DNA from: Arcobacter sp. F2176
GTDB taxonomy: Bacteria; Campylobacterota; Campylobacteria; Campylobacterales; Arcobacteraceae
Assembly (NCBI RefSeq): GCF_004116465.1
Contig: NZ_PDJV01000008.1
Span: 62,001 to 126,000 of the forward strand
Direction of reading: 5' to 3'
DNA length: 64,000 nucleotides
Of this stretch, positions 47,073 through 56,810 are shown one piece after another (the first letter of the stretch is position 1; every line of letters begins with the position of its first letter). Both the position numbers and the translations under genes were made by a program. Below the pieces are notes generated by a model that saw only the letters and a program-made list of their open reading frames with translations, searched no databases and had not been told where the DNA came from.

Positions 47073-47645
47073 ATGATAAACAACAATGAGCAGAAAAATA
47101 ACAACACTCTTGACTTAAATAGAACAGCAACACTTTTTAATAGCAGTTTTGAACACAAAAAAATAGTAGCAAGACCACTTGATAGAAAACAATTTAATAA
47201 CTACTTTCTTATGATGTCAGCATTACCACAGTTTAAAAAGAAAAATGTACTTGATATTTGTCCTTTGTATGATTTATTTGCTAAAAGTGATAAGATAATT
47301 TATGAGCATTATGATTGTGTTGATATTGATTCTATAAAAATAAAAAGTAATAAAATCTTTATTCATGTAGTAATAAACCCTAATCTTCCTTTGGGTTTCA
47401 GTGATGATATTGCAAAAAATATACAAAAAAATGCTTTTGCAAATAGCCAAATCTTTGTAAAAACTACAAGTGATGAACGAGTGGATTATATAAAACTTGA
47501 ATTTGTATATGCATCAGCTGATGATATTTCAACATTTGAAGAATCAGAATTATTAGAGATTTATAATAGTCTAAAAATCTTAGATAAAAATCCTGATTTA
47601 CAAGAAAAAATAAAAGATATGATAGAAAAATCTTTTTCTATTTAA
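47073..47645 (+). CDS. Hypothetical cytoplasmic protein
   Basis: The 190-residue protein has no signal peptide or membrane helix. The N-terminus is Asn/Lys-rich, the middle contains PLYDLFAKSDKIIYEHYD, and the end is an acidic amphipathic helix. I recognise no family. AAGGTATGG precedes the ATG. It lies between the Abi protein and the AAA+ ATPase region, so it may still be part of the accessory stretch. Confidence 0.5.
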   Translation: MINNNEQKNNNTLDLNRTATLFNSSFEHKKIVARPLDRKQFNNYFLMMSALPQFKKKNVLDICPLYDLFAKSDKIIYEHYDCVDIDSIKIKSNKIFIHVVINPNLPLGFSDDIAKNIQKNAFANSQIFVKTTSDERVDYIKLEFVYASADDISTFEESELLEIYNSLKILDKNPDLQEKIKDMIEKSFSI

Positions 47646-47780
47646 TACTTTAAAAAACAACTACAAAATCTCAGCTTTTAACTAAAGAGATAAAATTTAT
47701 TTCTTTAGTTAATTATATTTTCATAATCTACTTTAATAAAAACTCATGTAAAATATAAAAAAATATTAGGGATCTTTTTT

Positions 47781-48137
47781 ATGATTTTACTTCTTTTGTT
47801 TTCTCCGTTTTTAGTTGCTATTGGGTGGGTTTTATATATGGATTCATCTAATATAAATATGATAGAAGAGTTTTATAAAAATAATTCTTGTAATACGATA
47901 TATGATTATAAGTCAAGATATAAGGGCTTATGTAAAGATAATATAACAATTATAAATAATCAGTTTAATATAGATTTTACAAAAAATGTATATATTAAGT
48001 ATGATGATATCAAAAATGTAAAAAAAGAAGATAAGGAGATTTTAATCGATACATTAAAAAGAAGTGAGAAGCTATACTTTAAAGAAAAAATCGACACTGA
48101 TACTTTTTATGAAGGCTTAAATAAAATCTTAAAATAG
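47781..48137 (+). CDS. Hypothetical protein with N-terminal membrane anchor
   Basis: The 118-residue protein has one hydrophobic helix at residues 1-19 (LLLLFSPFLVAIGWVLY) followed by a soluble Lys/Asp-rich domain. Two cysteines (NSCNT, GLCKD) could form a disulfide if the domain is periplasmic. AGGGATC serves as ribosome-binding site. I recognise no family. Confidence 0.5.
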   Translation: MILLLLFSPFLVAIGWVLYMDSSNINMIEEFYKNNSCNTIYDYKSRYKGLCKDNITIINNQFNIDFTKNVYIKYDDIKNVKKEDKEILIDTLKRSEKLYFKEKIDTDTFYEGLNKILK

Positions 48138-48226
48138 GAGTATCTTCTTTTAAGATTTTTTAATGTATTATTGATATTTATGGAAGAAAAATTTACAGAT
48201 ATAATAAAAACAGGAATAACTATTAA

Positions 48227-49960
48227 ATGAACGAATTAATTAAATTTATACAAAGCATAGACTTGCAAAAAGAGGACCTTTTTGTACAATTGAAGTGTAA
48301 CTTAGAAGAGGGAAAAATACTTCAATATCTTACAAAAGAGTATATAAGTGGAAGAGATGCTTTGATGGTGATTGATATTTTATCAGAATTTTATGATGTA
48401 AAGAAATATGAGCATTTAGAGAAACTTGAAGTTATCAAATCATTACTTGAACTGGGTTGGTTAGTTCAAAACTCATTTACACCTGTAAAACTAAGTGAAT
48501 TATCAAAGTTGGAGTTACTAAATTCTAGTGTATCTTTAACTCCATCATTTTTAAAACTTATGGAAGATGGTTCTATGGATATGTCTTTACCTGAGATTAC
48601 AAAATATAGTGATCATTTAGAATATTTGCAAGACCAGTTTTTCAAAATAGATTTAGCACAAAAATTAAATGTAGTGAAACATAATTTTGATGAAAAATCT
48701 CCAAATATAAAAAGACTAAAATCAAAACTTACACTTTTGGAAAATAGAATAAAAGAAAGAGTAATAGCAACGCCACATGAAATCATGCTTGTAGGGTTTT
48801 TCAAAGAAAATGATCTAAATGAACAAGAGCAAATGATATTTATTGCTTTATTAAAAGAGGAGTATTCAGGTGGTGATGAATCAATAAGAGATATGAATTC
48901 ACTTATTGATTTGATTTCACATGATGATTATGAAAAAATCAAAAACAGAAGTTTATTAGAAGAGAGTTCAAAATTAGTTTCAACTGGACTTGTAGATTAT
49001 GATGAGATGTTAACTCCTTTTGGTGGGATAAATAGAAATTTTTATATTCCAGATGAAGTTTTATACAAAATCTCACACCCAGCAAAAAAGAAAACAAGAG
49101 CTTCAAAAATCAAAATTGATAATGTAATAAAAGAGCAAGATATGTTTGAACTAATATCTACTGATAAAACATTAGAAGATGTTGTTTTAAATCCAAAAAC
49201 AAAAGAAACATTAGATGCTCTTTTACAACAAGTTGACAAAAAAGTAATAAATAGACTTAAAGAGTGGGGGATAAAAGATAGAAAAAAAGGAATTGATGCA
49301 AGAATCATTTTCTATGGTATTGCAGGTACTGGTAAAACACTTACAGCTTTAGCTATGGCAAAATCACTTAAAAGACAAGTCTTAGCTTTTGACTGTTCTA
49401 AAATACTATCTATGTATGTGGGTGAGAGTGAAAAAAATGTTAGAAAAATCTTTGAAACATATGTTGATATAAGAGATAGAACAAAAAGTGAGCCAATACT
49501 ATTACTTAATGAAGCAGATCAATTCTTAAGTTCAAGGGTAACAGAATCAACAAGTGGTAGTGATAAGATGCATAACCAAATGCAAAATATCTTTTTAGAA
49601 CAAATTGAAAGATTTGATGGAATACTAATCGCTACAACAAACCTTTTAGAGAGTTTGGATAAAGCATTTTCAAGAAGATTTAATTATAAAATTGAGTTTG
49701 TAAAACCAAACAAAGAACAAAGGCTAGAACTTTGGAAAAAACTATTACCAGAAAATATCCCATTGGATAAAGACTTTGATATAAATAAAATATCAGAGAT
49801 AGAACTAACAGGTGGACAAATAGAGTTGGTGATTAAAAATACTGCTTATAAAGTGGCAGTTATGGATGAGCCAATTTTCAAAATGGAAGACTTCAAAGAA
49901 CATATTACAAAAGAGCAAAAATCTCAATTTGACTCTGAAAATAAGGTTGGTTTTTTTTAA
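48227..49960 (+). CDS. AAA+ family ATPase
   Basis: The protein has 577 residues. The N-terminal 300 residues are helical and unassigned. The C-terminal AAA+ module has Walker A GIAGTGKT and a Walker B region ILLLNEADQFL in which the usual Asp is Asn, as in several bacterial NEAD-type AAA proteins. Sensor 1 ATTN and the arginine-finger region AFSRRFNYKIEF follow. The sequence resembles FtsH/Cdc48-type ATPases without a protease domain. The function is unknown. Its stop is followed by a terminator. Confidence 0.8.
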   Translation: MNELIKFIQSIDLQKEDLFVQLKCNLEEGKILQYLTKEYISGRDALMVIDILSEFYDVKKYEHLEKLEVIKSLLELGWLVQNSFTPVKLSELSKLELLNSSVSLTPSFLKLMEDGSMDMSLPEITKYSDHLEYLQDQFFKIDLAQKLNVVKHNFDEKSPNIKRLKSKLTLLENRIKERVIATPHEIMLVGFFKENDLNEQEQMIFIALLKEEYSGGDESIRDMNSLIDLISHDDYEKIKNRSLLEESSKLVSTGLVDYDEMLTPFGGINRNFYIPDEVLYKISHPAKKKTRASKIKIDNVIKEQDMFELISTDKTLEDVVLNPKTKETLDALLQQVDKKVINRLKEWGIKDRKKGIDARIIFYGIAGTGKTLTALAMAKSLKRQVLAFDCSKILSMYVGESEKNVRKIFETYVDIRDRTKSEPILLLNEADQFLSSRVTESTSGSDKMHNQMQNIFLEQIERFDGILIATTNLLESLDKAFSRRFNYKIEFVKPNKEQRLELWKKLLPENIPLDKDFDINKISEIELTGGQIELVIKNTAYKVAVMDEPIFKMEDFKEHITKEQKSQFDSENKVGFF

Positions 49961-49973
49961 AAAGAGTTATCTT

Positions 49974-49997
49974 ATAAGTACTCTTTCGAGTACTTAT
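49974..49997. terminator. Bidirectional terminator between the AAA+ gene and the Sel1 lipoprotein gene
   Basis: A perfect 10-bp stem (ATAAGTACTC with GAGTACTTAT) and a TTTC loop lie between two convergent stops. They have a T-rich tail on the plus strand and an A/T-rich flank on the other. The stem overlaps the lipoprotein stop codon. Confidence 0.8.
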
Positions 49998-52384
49998 TTT
50001 AGGCCTTTTAATTTATCTTTTGCTTTCTTATAATTTGAATTTTTATACCACTCTTTTGCTTTTTTAATATCTTTTTTGATATCACCTTTTCCATATTGAT
50101 ACACTAATCCAAGATTGTATGCAGCTATATCTTTTTGCGATGTATTTTTTTTGTAAGCTCTTTCATAATACTCAATAGCTTTATTAATATCTTTTTTCCC
50201 ACCTAGACCTTTTTCGTATAAAACTCCCAAATCAATAAGAGATTCACCATAATTATTACTTGCAGCATAAGAAAAATATTTTCTTGCATTTTCATATTCT
50301 TTTCTTTTTTTATAATAATTACCTAAAAAATTAGAAACACTGTCATTTGAATAAGCTACTCGTTTATAATATTCAACTGCCTTTTCAAGATCTTTTTTAA
50401 CTCCAAAACCTTTTTCATAAAATTTTGCTAATAAAAAGGCACTATCTTTGTCATGTTCTTCATATCCCAATTTTAAGTATTTTAATGCTTCATTATAATC
50501 AAGTCTTATTATTGGTAAAGTTTTATCATCATGATAATATAGATTTGCAAGTCTGTAATATCCAGATTTATATCCTTTATCTATTGCTATTGAATAATTC
50601 TCTTTTGCTTTTTCTAAGTTAACTTCTACGCCTTTTCCATAGTTGTAAAGCCAAGCAAGTGTTGCATAGTCTCTAGCTTCTCCTCGTAGTTTTATTAGTT
50701 GATTAAGGTATTTAATTCCTTCTTTATAATCTATATATTTTCCATTTCCACAAGTATCACAAATATAGAAAATAGTTAATTTTTCAATAGACCTAATATC
50801 ACCTTTTAGTGCATATTTTTTATATATTTCCATTGCTTTTAGTGGTTGTTTCTCATATCCATATGGAGGGTATGTATAAAGTGATATTAAATCTTTTCTT
50901 GCTTCTTCATCTCCCTTATTTGTAAGTTCTTCTAGTATTTTGACTGATTCATCATATTTGTTTACCTTACTATCTAAATAAAGTTTGGCAAGGCTTCTTT
51001 TACTAAATATGTCACCATAAGAAGATGCTAAAGTGTAGTATTTTATAGCTTCTTGATAATCATAAGCACGATAGCTTTCTTTTGCAAGATTTCTTAGTGT
51101 TAAAATATTTTTGTAATCTTGAGTATCTGATTTTTTTAATTCTTCTAAAAAGTCTGTAAAATATTTCTTACGGTAACTTAATGTTATTTTTTTAATTATT
51201 TCTTTTTTAAGTTCTTTATCATCACTTTTTATAGCATACTCTTGCCACTTTTTTATTAGTTGAAACTCTTCTGGGTCAAAATTATATTTTGATTGAGTTC
51301 TTGTTGTGATTTCAATTATTGCATCAATATTACCTTTTTCTGCAAGTTCTTCAAAAAGTTCATTTGCAGCATTATTTTTCCCATGGGTTTTATAATATTT
51401 TGCTAATACCAGTTTCCCTTTATCCTTTTGAAGTAGTTTTTCTTTTAACTTTACATACTCTTTTATATACTCTTGTGATTTTGCGTATATTCTTAATAAT
51501 TCGTTCGAAGCATCTTCATTAGACAAATCAGAAGCTTTTTCTAAGTAGTTTATAGCCGTTTCTTTATCTATATTTAGACCATCTTTTTCTCTTGAAAAGC
51601 TAAAGACTCTATAAATGTCATAATAAGCTTGAGCATTTGAATGATCATACTTTATAACCTCTTCATATACTCTAATTGCATCATTTCTATAATAATATTG
51701 TCTTCTAAGTAGTTGTGCAGTTGTAATCATATTTTCTATATTTTTAGAAGCAATTACTTCATTTACAAAAGTTGAGACCTTTTCTTTCTCAGTATCTTTT
51801 TTATTATATATCAATGATCTAAAATATTTCATTTTTACTATAAAAGGTTCTTCATAACCTTTGTTTTTCATTGTTTCTAAAATTTTATCTGCTGGTTTAC
51901 TATTGTATTTTTTTGAAAATTCAGTGTACAAATCTGACAATTGTTCTTTTGATAATTTATCAATTATTTTATTTAATAATTTATTTGCATCTTTACTTGC
52001 ATATCCTTTTAAATATATTTTTATAAGAAGCACTGAAGACTTTATGTCTCCTAAGTCAGATGTTTTAATTAGTAAATTAGTAGCTTTTTCTTTTCCATTT
52101 ATAAACATATCTGCATATTTATAATAGATTTCTGCAATATTTGTTTGCCCTTGGGTATCTTTGCTTTTTTCTATAAGGGGATACCATTTATTAAAATAAT
52201 ATAACCCTTCTTTTGTCTCTGGGAACTTGTAATATTTTACTAAGTCTAACATTGCATCAATATTATTATTGTTTGCTTTTTGGATTAAGATTTCTTTTGA
52301 TTCTATAGTTCTATTTTCTGGATTAATATTTGAACAAGCTACAAAAAATAGAGCAATAAAAAGTAACGATGATAGTAGTTTCAT
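49994..52384 (-). CDS. Sel1-repeat (TPR-like) lipoprotein
   Basis: The 796-residue protein starts with a lipoprotein signal ending in FVACSN (lipidated Cys at about 17). The rest is a superhelix of many Sel1-like/TPR units, most recognisable in the C-terminal half (for example LAKFYEKGFGVKKDLEKAVEYYKR, given here as YEKGFGVKKD, and LGVLYEKGLGGKKD). Such proteins act as scaffolds for cell-envelope complexes. The partner is unknown. It is divergent from the nuo operon. Confidence 0.88.
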   Translation of the reverse strand: MKLLSSLLFIALFFVACSNINPENRTIESKEILIQKANNNNIDAMLDLVKYYKFPETKEGLYYFNKWYPLIEKSKDTQGQTNIAEIYYKYADMFINGKEKATNLLIKTSDLGDIKSSVLLIKIYLKGYASKDANKLLNKIIDKLSKEQLSDLYTEFSKKYNSKPADKILETMKNKGYEEPFIVKMKYFRSLIYNKKDTEKEKVSTFVNEVIASKNIENMITTAQLLRRQYYYRNDAIRVYEEVIKYDHSNAQAYYDIYRVFSFSREKDGLNIDKETAINYLEKASDLSNEDASNELLRIYAKSQEYIKEYVKLKEKLLQKDKGKLVLAKYYKTHGKNNAANELFEELAEKGNIDAIIEITTRTQSKYNFDPEEFQLIKKWQEYAIKSDDKELKKEIIKKITLSYRKKYFTDFLEELKKSDTQDYKNILTLRNLAKESYRAYDYQEAIKYYTLASSYGDIFSKRSLAKLYLDSKVNKYDESVKILEELTNKGDEEARKDLISLYTYPPYGYEKQPLKAMEIYKKYALKGDIRSIEKLTIFYICDTCGNGKYIDYKEGIKYLNQLIKLRGEARDYATLAWLYNYGKGVEVNLEKAKENYSIAIDKGYKSGYYRLANLYYHDDKTLPIIRLDYNEALKYLKLGYEEHDKDSAFLLAKFYEKGFGVKKDLEKAVEYYKRVAYSNDSVSNFLGNYYKKRKEYENARKYFSYAASNNYGESLIDLGVLYEKGLGGKKDINKAIEYYERAYKKNTSQKDIAAYNLGLVYQYGKGDIKKDIKKAKEWYKNSNYKKAKDKLKGLK

Positions 52385-52771
52385 TTTTCCTCATTTATAT
52401 TAAGTTATTTAAGTGATGATAATATAAAAAGGTGCCTTAATAAAAGATGAGAAAAAATTATTTCTATAGTTTAAAAGAGTTAAGAGTAAAATAATGGAAT
52501 AAATATTGCATATATAGAACTTTGGAAGTGGTTATTAAAAAAACTAATATAAACTGTTTATTTTATTTTAAGCTAGGCTTATTATAAATCCATAATGAAA
52601 TAGTTTTATCGTACAAGTGTGTAAATATGGAATAAATTTTTTAATAGATGCATATTTTATATGCATAAATATTAAGTCTAGATTTAAAAGCTTTTTGCTA
52701 ATATCTAACTGAATATAACTTAAAATGAAAAAACTAAATTCTTTAAATATAAATAAATTAAGGATATAATT
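52385..52771 (+). promoter_or_regulatory. Intergenic promoter region upstream of the nuo operon
   Basis: These 387 bp are very AT-rich with no credible gene. A reverse-strand frame of 75 codons here overlaps nuoA and looks spurious. A short dyad TAAGC-TAG-GCTTA lies at 52569-52581. AAGGATATAATT before ATG 52772 includes the nuoA ribosome-binding site. The promoter of the whole nuoA-N operon must lie here, but I could not fix the -35/-10 boxes with confidence. Confidence 0.5.
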
Positions 52772-53161
52772 ATGACTCATATGGATTTCTCCCATCCGTA
52801 TTTTGGTGTTTTTATCATGTTTGTTTTAACCTTTGGTGCCTTTATTGCAACAGTGTGGTTAGCAAGGCTTGTAAGTAGAAAAATGGCAAGACTTGATACA
52901 GAAAAACTAAAAACTACATACTATGAATGTGGACCAGAAGTTACAAAACAGCCAAATACAATCTCTGTGCAATTTTATCTTATGGCTTTATTATTTATTT
53001 TATTTGATATAGAGATTATCTTCATGTTTCCATGGGCAGTTGATTTTAAAGTTCTAGGTTGGTTTGGATTTGTGGAAATGATTCTATTTATTGTTTTATT
53101 AACTATTGGCTTTATTTATGCATGGAAAAAAGGAGCGCTTGAATGGCACAGCATAAAATAA
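52772..53161 (+). CDS. nuoA: NADH-quinone oxidoreductase subunit A
   Basis: This small membrane subunit of complex I has 129 residues and three helices. The conserved YYECGPEV loop, with the Cys near the quinone site, and [14 protein letters not shown] are present. It is the first gene of the operon, and its end overlaps nuoB by 19 bp. Confidence 0.97.
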   Translation: MTHMDFSHPYFGVFIMFVLTFGAFIATVWLARLVSRKMARLDTEKLKTTYYECGPEVTKQPNTISVQFYLMALLFILFDIEIIFMFPWAVDFKVLGWFGFVEMILFIVLLTIGFIYAWKKGALEWHSIK

Positions 53162-53652
53162 AATATTTTCAAGATGGAGGAGCACCTATTGCTCTTTCAA
53201 CTGTTGACAAAATTGTAAACTTCGGACGAAGTAACTCTTTATGGCCTTTAACTTATGGTTTGGCATGTTGTGCAATAGAAATGATGGCATCTGGTGCTTC
53301 AAGATACGATTTTGACAGATTTGGAACTATATTTAGAGCAAGTCCAAGACAAGCAGATGTACTTATTGTTGCTGGAACTTTGACAAAAAAGCATGCTGAA
53401 TATATGAGAAGACTATATGACCAAATGCCAGATCCTAAATGGGTTATTTCTATGGGGTCATGTGCAAATACAGGTGGAATGTTTAATACCTATGCCACTG
53501 TTCAAGGAGTAGATAGAGTAATACCTGTGGATATTTATCTTCCTGGATGTGCTCCAAGACCTGAAACCTTACAATATGCACTTATGATGCTTCAAAAGAA
53601 AATAAGAAGAGAATCTTCATTTTTATCTAAAAAGAAAAAGAGGTTAGTATAA
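53143..53652 (+). CDS. nuoB: NADH-quinone oxidoreductase subunit B
   Basis: NuoB carries the terminal N2 [4Fe-4S] cluster next to the quinone. The 169-residue protein has the ligand motif [11 protein letters not shown], then [12 protein letters not shown] and [10 protein letters not shown]. Its stop overlaps the ATG of nuoC. It uses a start inside nuoA. Confidence 0.98.
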   Translation: MAQHKIKYFQDGGAPIALSTVDKIVNFGRSNSLWPLTYGLACCAIEMMASGASRYDFDRFGTIFRASPRQADVLIVAGTLTKKHAEYMRRLYDQMPDPKWVISMGSCANTGGMFNTYATVQGVDRVIPVDIYLPGCAPRPETLQYALMMLQKKIRRESSFLSKKKKRLV

Positions 53653-54473
53653 TGAGAAAATATACTCCTAAAGATAATGTACAAAAAAAATCATACTACA
53701 CTGATAGATTTTTTGTCTCTCCTATGGTTCCTAGAAGTGATCCCAGAAGTGATGAAATCTATGAAAAAGATATAGAAAAAATAAGTTCAAAAGTTCAAAT
53801 ACTAGAAGCTTATGTTGAAAATAAAGAGTTAGTAATATATATAAACCCAAAAGATAATGTAACTACACTAAAACTTTTAAAAGAAGAGTTAGAATATGAC
53901 ATGCTTATGGAACTTTCTGCAATAGATTATTTATCTGCTAGAAGTGGTTTTGAAATCTTTTATGAAATGCTTTCTATGAGTAAACATAAAAGAATGAGAG
54001 TTAAGTGTTTTATTGAAGAAAAACAAACTATAGAGTCAGTTTACTCTTTATTTAAAATGGCAAATTGGTCAGAGCGTGAAATGTACGATATGTATGGTGT
54101 AAAAGTAATAAATCATCCAAATATGAAAAGAATACTTATGCCTGATGATTGGTATGACCACCCTTTAAGAAAGACATATCCTCTTCATGGTGATGAAGTT
54201 GCACAATGGTACGAAGTAGATCATATTTTTGGAAAAGAAGCAAGAGAAGAAATAGGTCCAGAAGAGAGAGACGATGCAGCTATTGATAGATATGACACTA
54301 CAAGATTTTCAAGATTGGGTCATGAAGTTCCTTTTGGAACACCAATAGTTGAGGGAGAAGAAAAAGAAACCCCACTTGCTTATACAGAAGAGGGTGGAGT
54401 TAAACTTTTCGGAAAACGACTTGTTAAAGATTTTGATGAGAAAAAATCAAAAATATTAGATGAGAGAAGGTAG
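53652..54473 (+). CDS. nuoC: NADH-quinone oxidoreductase subunit C
   Basis: NuoC is a hydrophilic connecting subunit of the quinone module. It has 273 residues with WSEREMYDMYGV and LMPDDWYDHPLRKTYPL, the family signatures. A charged N-terminal extension and a C-terminal tail rich in Glu/Lys make it longer than many homologues, as in other Campylobacterota. It is separate from nuoD, which follows 3 bp later. Confidence 0.95.
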   Translation: MRKYTPKDNVQKKSYYTDRFFVSPMVPRSDPRSDEIYEKDIEKISSKVQILEAYVENKELVIYINPKDNVTTLKLLKEELEYDMLMELSAIDYLSARSGFEIFYEMLSMSKHKRMRVKCFIEEKQTIESVYSLFKMANWSEREMYDMYGVKVINHPNMKRILMPDDWYDHPLRKTYPLHGDEVAQWYEVDHIFGKEAREEIGPEERDDAAIDRYDTTRFSRLGHEVPFGTPIVEGEEKETPLAYTEEGGVKLFGKRLVKDFDEKKSKILDERR

Positions 54474-54476
54474 ATA

Positions 54477-55703
54477 ATGCAACAAACCAATAGACTAAAA
54501 CCTTTTTTTGAAAATATAAACTTTGAGCGAGAAGATAATACTATGGTGGTCAATTTTGGACCACAACATCCATCTGCTCACGGACAAATGAGACTTATTT
54601 TAGAACTGCAAGGTGAAGAGATAGTAAAAGCTAGGCCTCATATTGGATACTTACATAGAGGTATGGAAAAAATGGGTGAGAATATGATTTATAATGAATT
54701 CATGCCCACAACTGATAGAATGGATTATATAGCCTCTACTTCAAATAATTATGGATTTGCCCTAGCAGTTGAGAAGCTATTAGGAATAGAAGCACCAAGA
54801 AGAGCAGAGATAATAAGAACTATGTTAATAGAGCTAAATAGAATAATCTCTCATCTATTTTGGCTTGCAACTCATGCTTTAGATGTGGGAGCAATGTCTG
54901 TATTTTTATATGCCTTTAGAGAAAGAGAGTTTGCTTTAGATTTGATAGAAGACTATTGTGGAGCAAGACTTACTCATAGTGCAGTTAGAATAGGAGGAGT
55001 ACCTTTAGATTTACCTGATAATTGGTGTGAAGATTTAGAGAAGTATTTAGACATCTTAGCTGTGGAAATACCAAAATATGAAGCACTTTTAACAGATAAT
55101 AGAATCTGGAGAATGAGACTTGAAAATGTTGGAGTAATAAATAATGAAACAGCAAAATCTTGGGGATGTACAGGACCAATATTGAGAGCTACTGGTCAAA
55201 AATGGGATTTGCGAAAAGAGATGCCTTATGGTATCTATCCAGAGCTTGATTTTGATATACCAATAGCAACTGCTGGGGATAGTTTTGCAAGATATCAAGT
55301 GCATATGCAAGAGATGAGAGAATCATCAAAAATATTAAGACAATTAGTCCCTATGTATAAAGCTTCTCCTTCACAACTTATGGCAAATGAGCCTGAATAT
55401 ATCTCAGCTACAAAAGAGGATATTATGACTCAAAATTATGCCTTGATGCAACACTTTGTTTTAGTAACTCAAGGTATGAGACCACCTCGTGGTGAAGTTT
55501 ATGTGGCAACAGAATCACCAAAAGGTGAGTTAGGATTTATGATTGTAAGTGATGGAAGTCCTTATGCTTATAAGATGAAAGTAAGAGCTCCTTCTTTTTG
55601 GCATACATCTATTTTGGAAGAAATATTAGTTGGTCACCAATTAGCTGACGTTGTTACTATTATTGGTAACTTGAACGTAGTTTTTGGTGAGATTGATAGA
55701 TAA
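54477..55703 (+). CDS. nuoD: NADH-quinone oxidoreductase subunit D
   Basis: NuoD forms the quinone-binding cavity with NuoB. It is 408 residues long with [24 protein letters not shown], the DRMDYI region and [17 protein letters not shown]. All expected motifs are present. Confidence 0.98.
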   Translation: MQQTNRLKPFFENINFEREDNTMVVNFGPQHPSAHGQMRLILELQGEEIVKARPHIGYLHRGMEKMGENMIYNEFMPTTDRMDYIASTSNNYGFALAVEKLLGIEAPRRAEIIRTMLIELNRIISHLFWLATHALDVGAMSVFLYAFREREFALDLIEDYCGARLTHSAVRIGGVPLDLPDNWCEDLEKYLDILAVEIPKYEALLTDNRIWRMRLENVGVINNETAKSWGCTGPILRATGQKWDLRKEMPYGIYPELDFDIPIATAGDSFARYQVHMQEMRESSKILRQLVPMYKASPSQLMANEPEYISATKEDIMTQNYALMQHFVLVTQGMRPPRGEVYVATESPKGELGFMIVSDGSPYAYKMKVRAPSFWHTSILEEILVGHQLADVVTIIGNLNVVFGEIDR

Positions 55704-55714
55704 GGAGTAGATAT

Positions 55715-56011
55715 ATGAAAAGATATGATTTAAGACCATTAAAAGATGATTTTTATTCTAGAATGCTAGAACTTATGGATAAAGATATAAAAGATGGTGA
55801 AAATGCAATATTTCTTTTTGAAATAGGAGATTTTTCACATATCCAAAAATCAGCTGATGTTATTTATGAAGCTGGATATACTTTAATGAACTCTTTAAAA
55901 TTCAATGAAGTAGATTGGACAATAGTTGTAAAAAAAGTAAAACCAGAAATAAAACCGTTTGAAGAAGAACCAAAAAAAGAAAAAGATAAAGAAGATGAAG
56001 ATGATGAATAA
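55715..56011 (+). CDS. Small Campylobacterota-type NuoE-position protein
   Basis: The 98-residue protein sits where nuoE normally lies. It lacks the four-Cys [2Fe-2S] motif of true NuoE and so cannot be the 24-kDa NADH-module subunit. It has a Tyr/Asp-rich N-terminus and a very acidic/basic C-terminal tail (KEKDKEDEDDE). This matches the short protein seen at this place in Helicobacter and Campylobacter nuo operons. It probably helps couple a non-NADH donor such as flavodoxin. Confidence 0.8.
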   Translation: MKRYDLRPLKDDFYSRMLELMDKDIKDGENAIFLFEIGDFSHIQKSADVIYEAGYTLMNSLKFNEVDWTIVVKKVKPEIKPFEEEPKKEKDKEDEDDE

Positions 56012-56810
56012 AAATACAAATTTAGAAATAGTTTCAAAAAGTGATTACATTATATGTTTAGGTTCAATGATTTCAAGAGATAACGAAGAAGTTAAAGATT
56101 TGATTTTAGAAGCTATTGCAAAAAATGAAGCAGAATTTATTTATATGCATCCTATAGATGATATTGATTTAAAACTTTTCTATACACAGTTTTTAAAGTA
56201 TGAAGTTGGAAGTGAAGAGGGAGTTTTAGCTCTACTTTTAGATTTTTTTACAAAAAATAGAAGTGCTTCTTTAGAAAAATATTTAAAAGACTTAGATCAT
56301 GGTTATATCTCCGCTGAAAGTAGTGCCGGGGAAGAAGAGTTTGAAGAGATGGTTAAAAGATCTTTAGATAAAAAAAACAAAACTATAATTATAGGGCAAG
56401 ATTTATTTACCCATGAAAGAGTAGACAATCTATACTCTATGCTAAAAGCTTTTGAAGAGTTTACTGATTTTAATGTAGTTATATTAACAGATGATGAAAT
56501 AACTTCAAATGAAACTCTCGAAGATGTTGAAGAGTTAAGTTCATATAATGGAACAGTAATTTATAAATATAACACAGATGAAGATGATAGTTTTGTATAT
56601 GGAAGTGAATCATTTGCTAGAGTTGCAAAAGTGCAAGATAAAGATGATATCTTTTTAAATTATGGAAAAGATTCTGTTCAAAAAACTTTTATTTTAGATA
56701 AAAATTTACAAGGTACTATTGCAATTTGTGGTGTAAATGAAGAAGATAGTAGTTTCTTATCTCGAGGCTATAGGTATAAACAAGTAAAAATTGAAAAGGT
56801 TGAAGAATGA
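55995..56810 (+). CDS. NuoF-position protein, paralogous to the C-terminal region of NuoG
   Basis: The protein lacks the FMN/NADH-binding Gly-rich motifs and the [4Fe-4S] ligands of real NuoF. Stretches align in order with the C-terminal half of NuoG encoded next door: IICLGSMISRD with VISVGSYLKSD; EEGVLALLLDFF with EESILYFILDRF; TIIIGQDLFTH with TLILGEDLITH; FNVVILTDD with FKVVIIPTS; and FLSRGYRYKQVKIEKV with LFDGYRFTSANVKKV. The likely start is one of the ATGs at 55995-56004, overlapping the previous stop; an earlier frame opening at 55959 would add a Lys-rich run. Its role is probably structural or in electron entry from a non-NADH donor. Confidence 0.8.
   Translation: MKMMNKNTNLEIVSKSDYIICLGSMISRDNEEVKDLILEAIAKNEAEFIYMHPIDDIDLKLFYTQFLKYEVGSEEGVLALLLDFFTKNRSASLEKYLKDLDHGYISAESSAGEEEFEEMVKRSLDKKNKTIIIGQDLFTHERVDNLYSMLKAFEEFTDFNVVILTDDEITSNETLEDVEELSSYNGTVIYKYNTDEDDSFVYGSESFARVAKVQDKDDIFLNYGKDSVQKTFILDKNLQGTIAICGVNEEDSSFLSRGYRYKQVKIEKVEE

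Noticed and set aside
52568-52795. 75-codon reverse-strand ORF in front of nuoA
   Set aside because: It overlaps the start of nuoA, has low-complexity hydrophobic composition and no ribosome-binding site, so it is an AT-rich chance frame.
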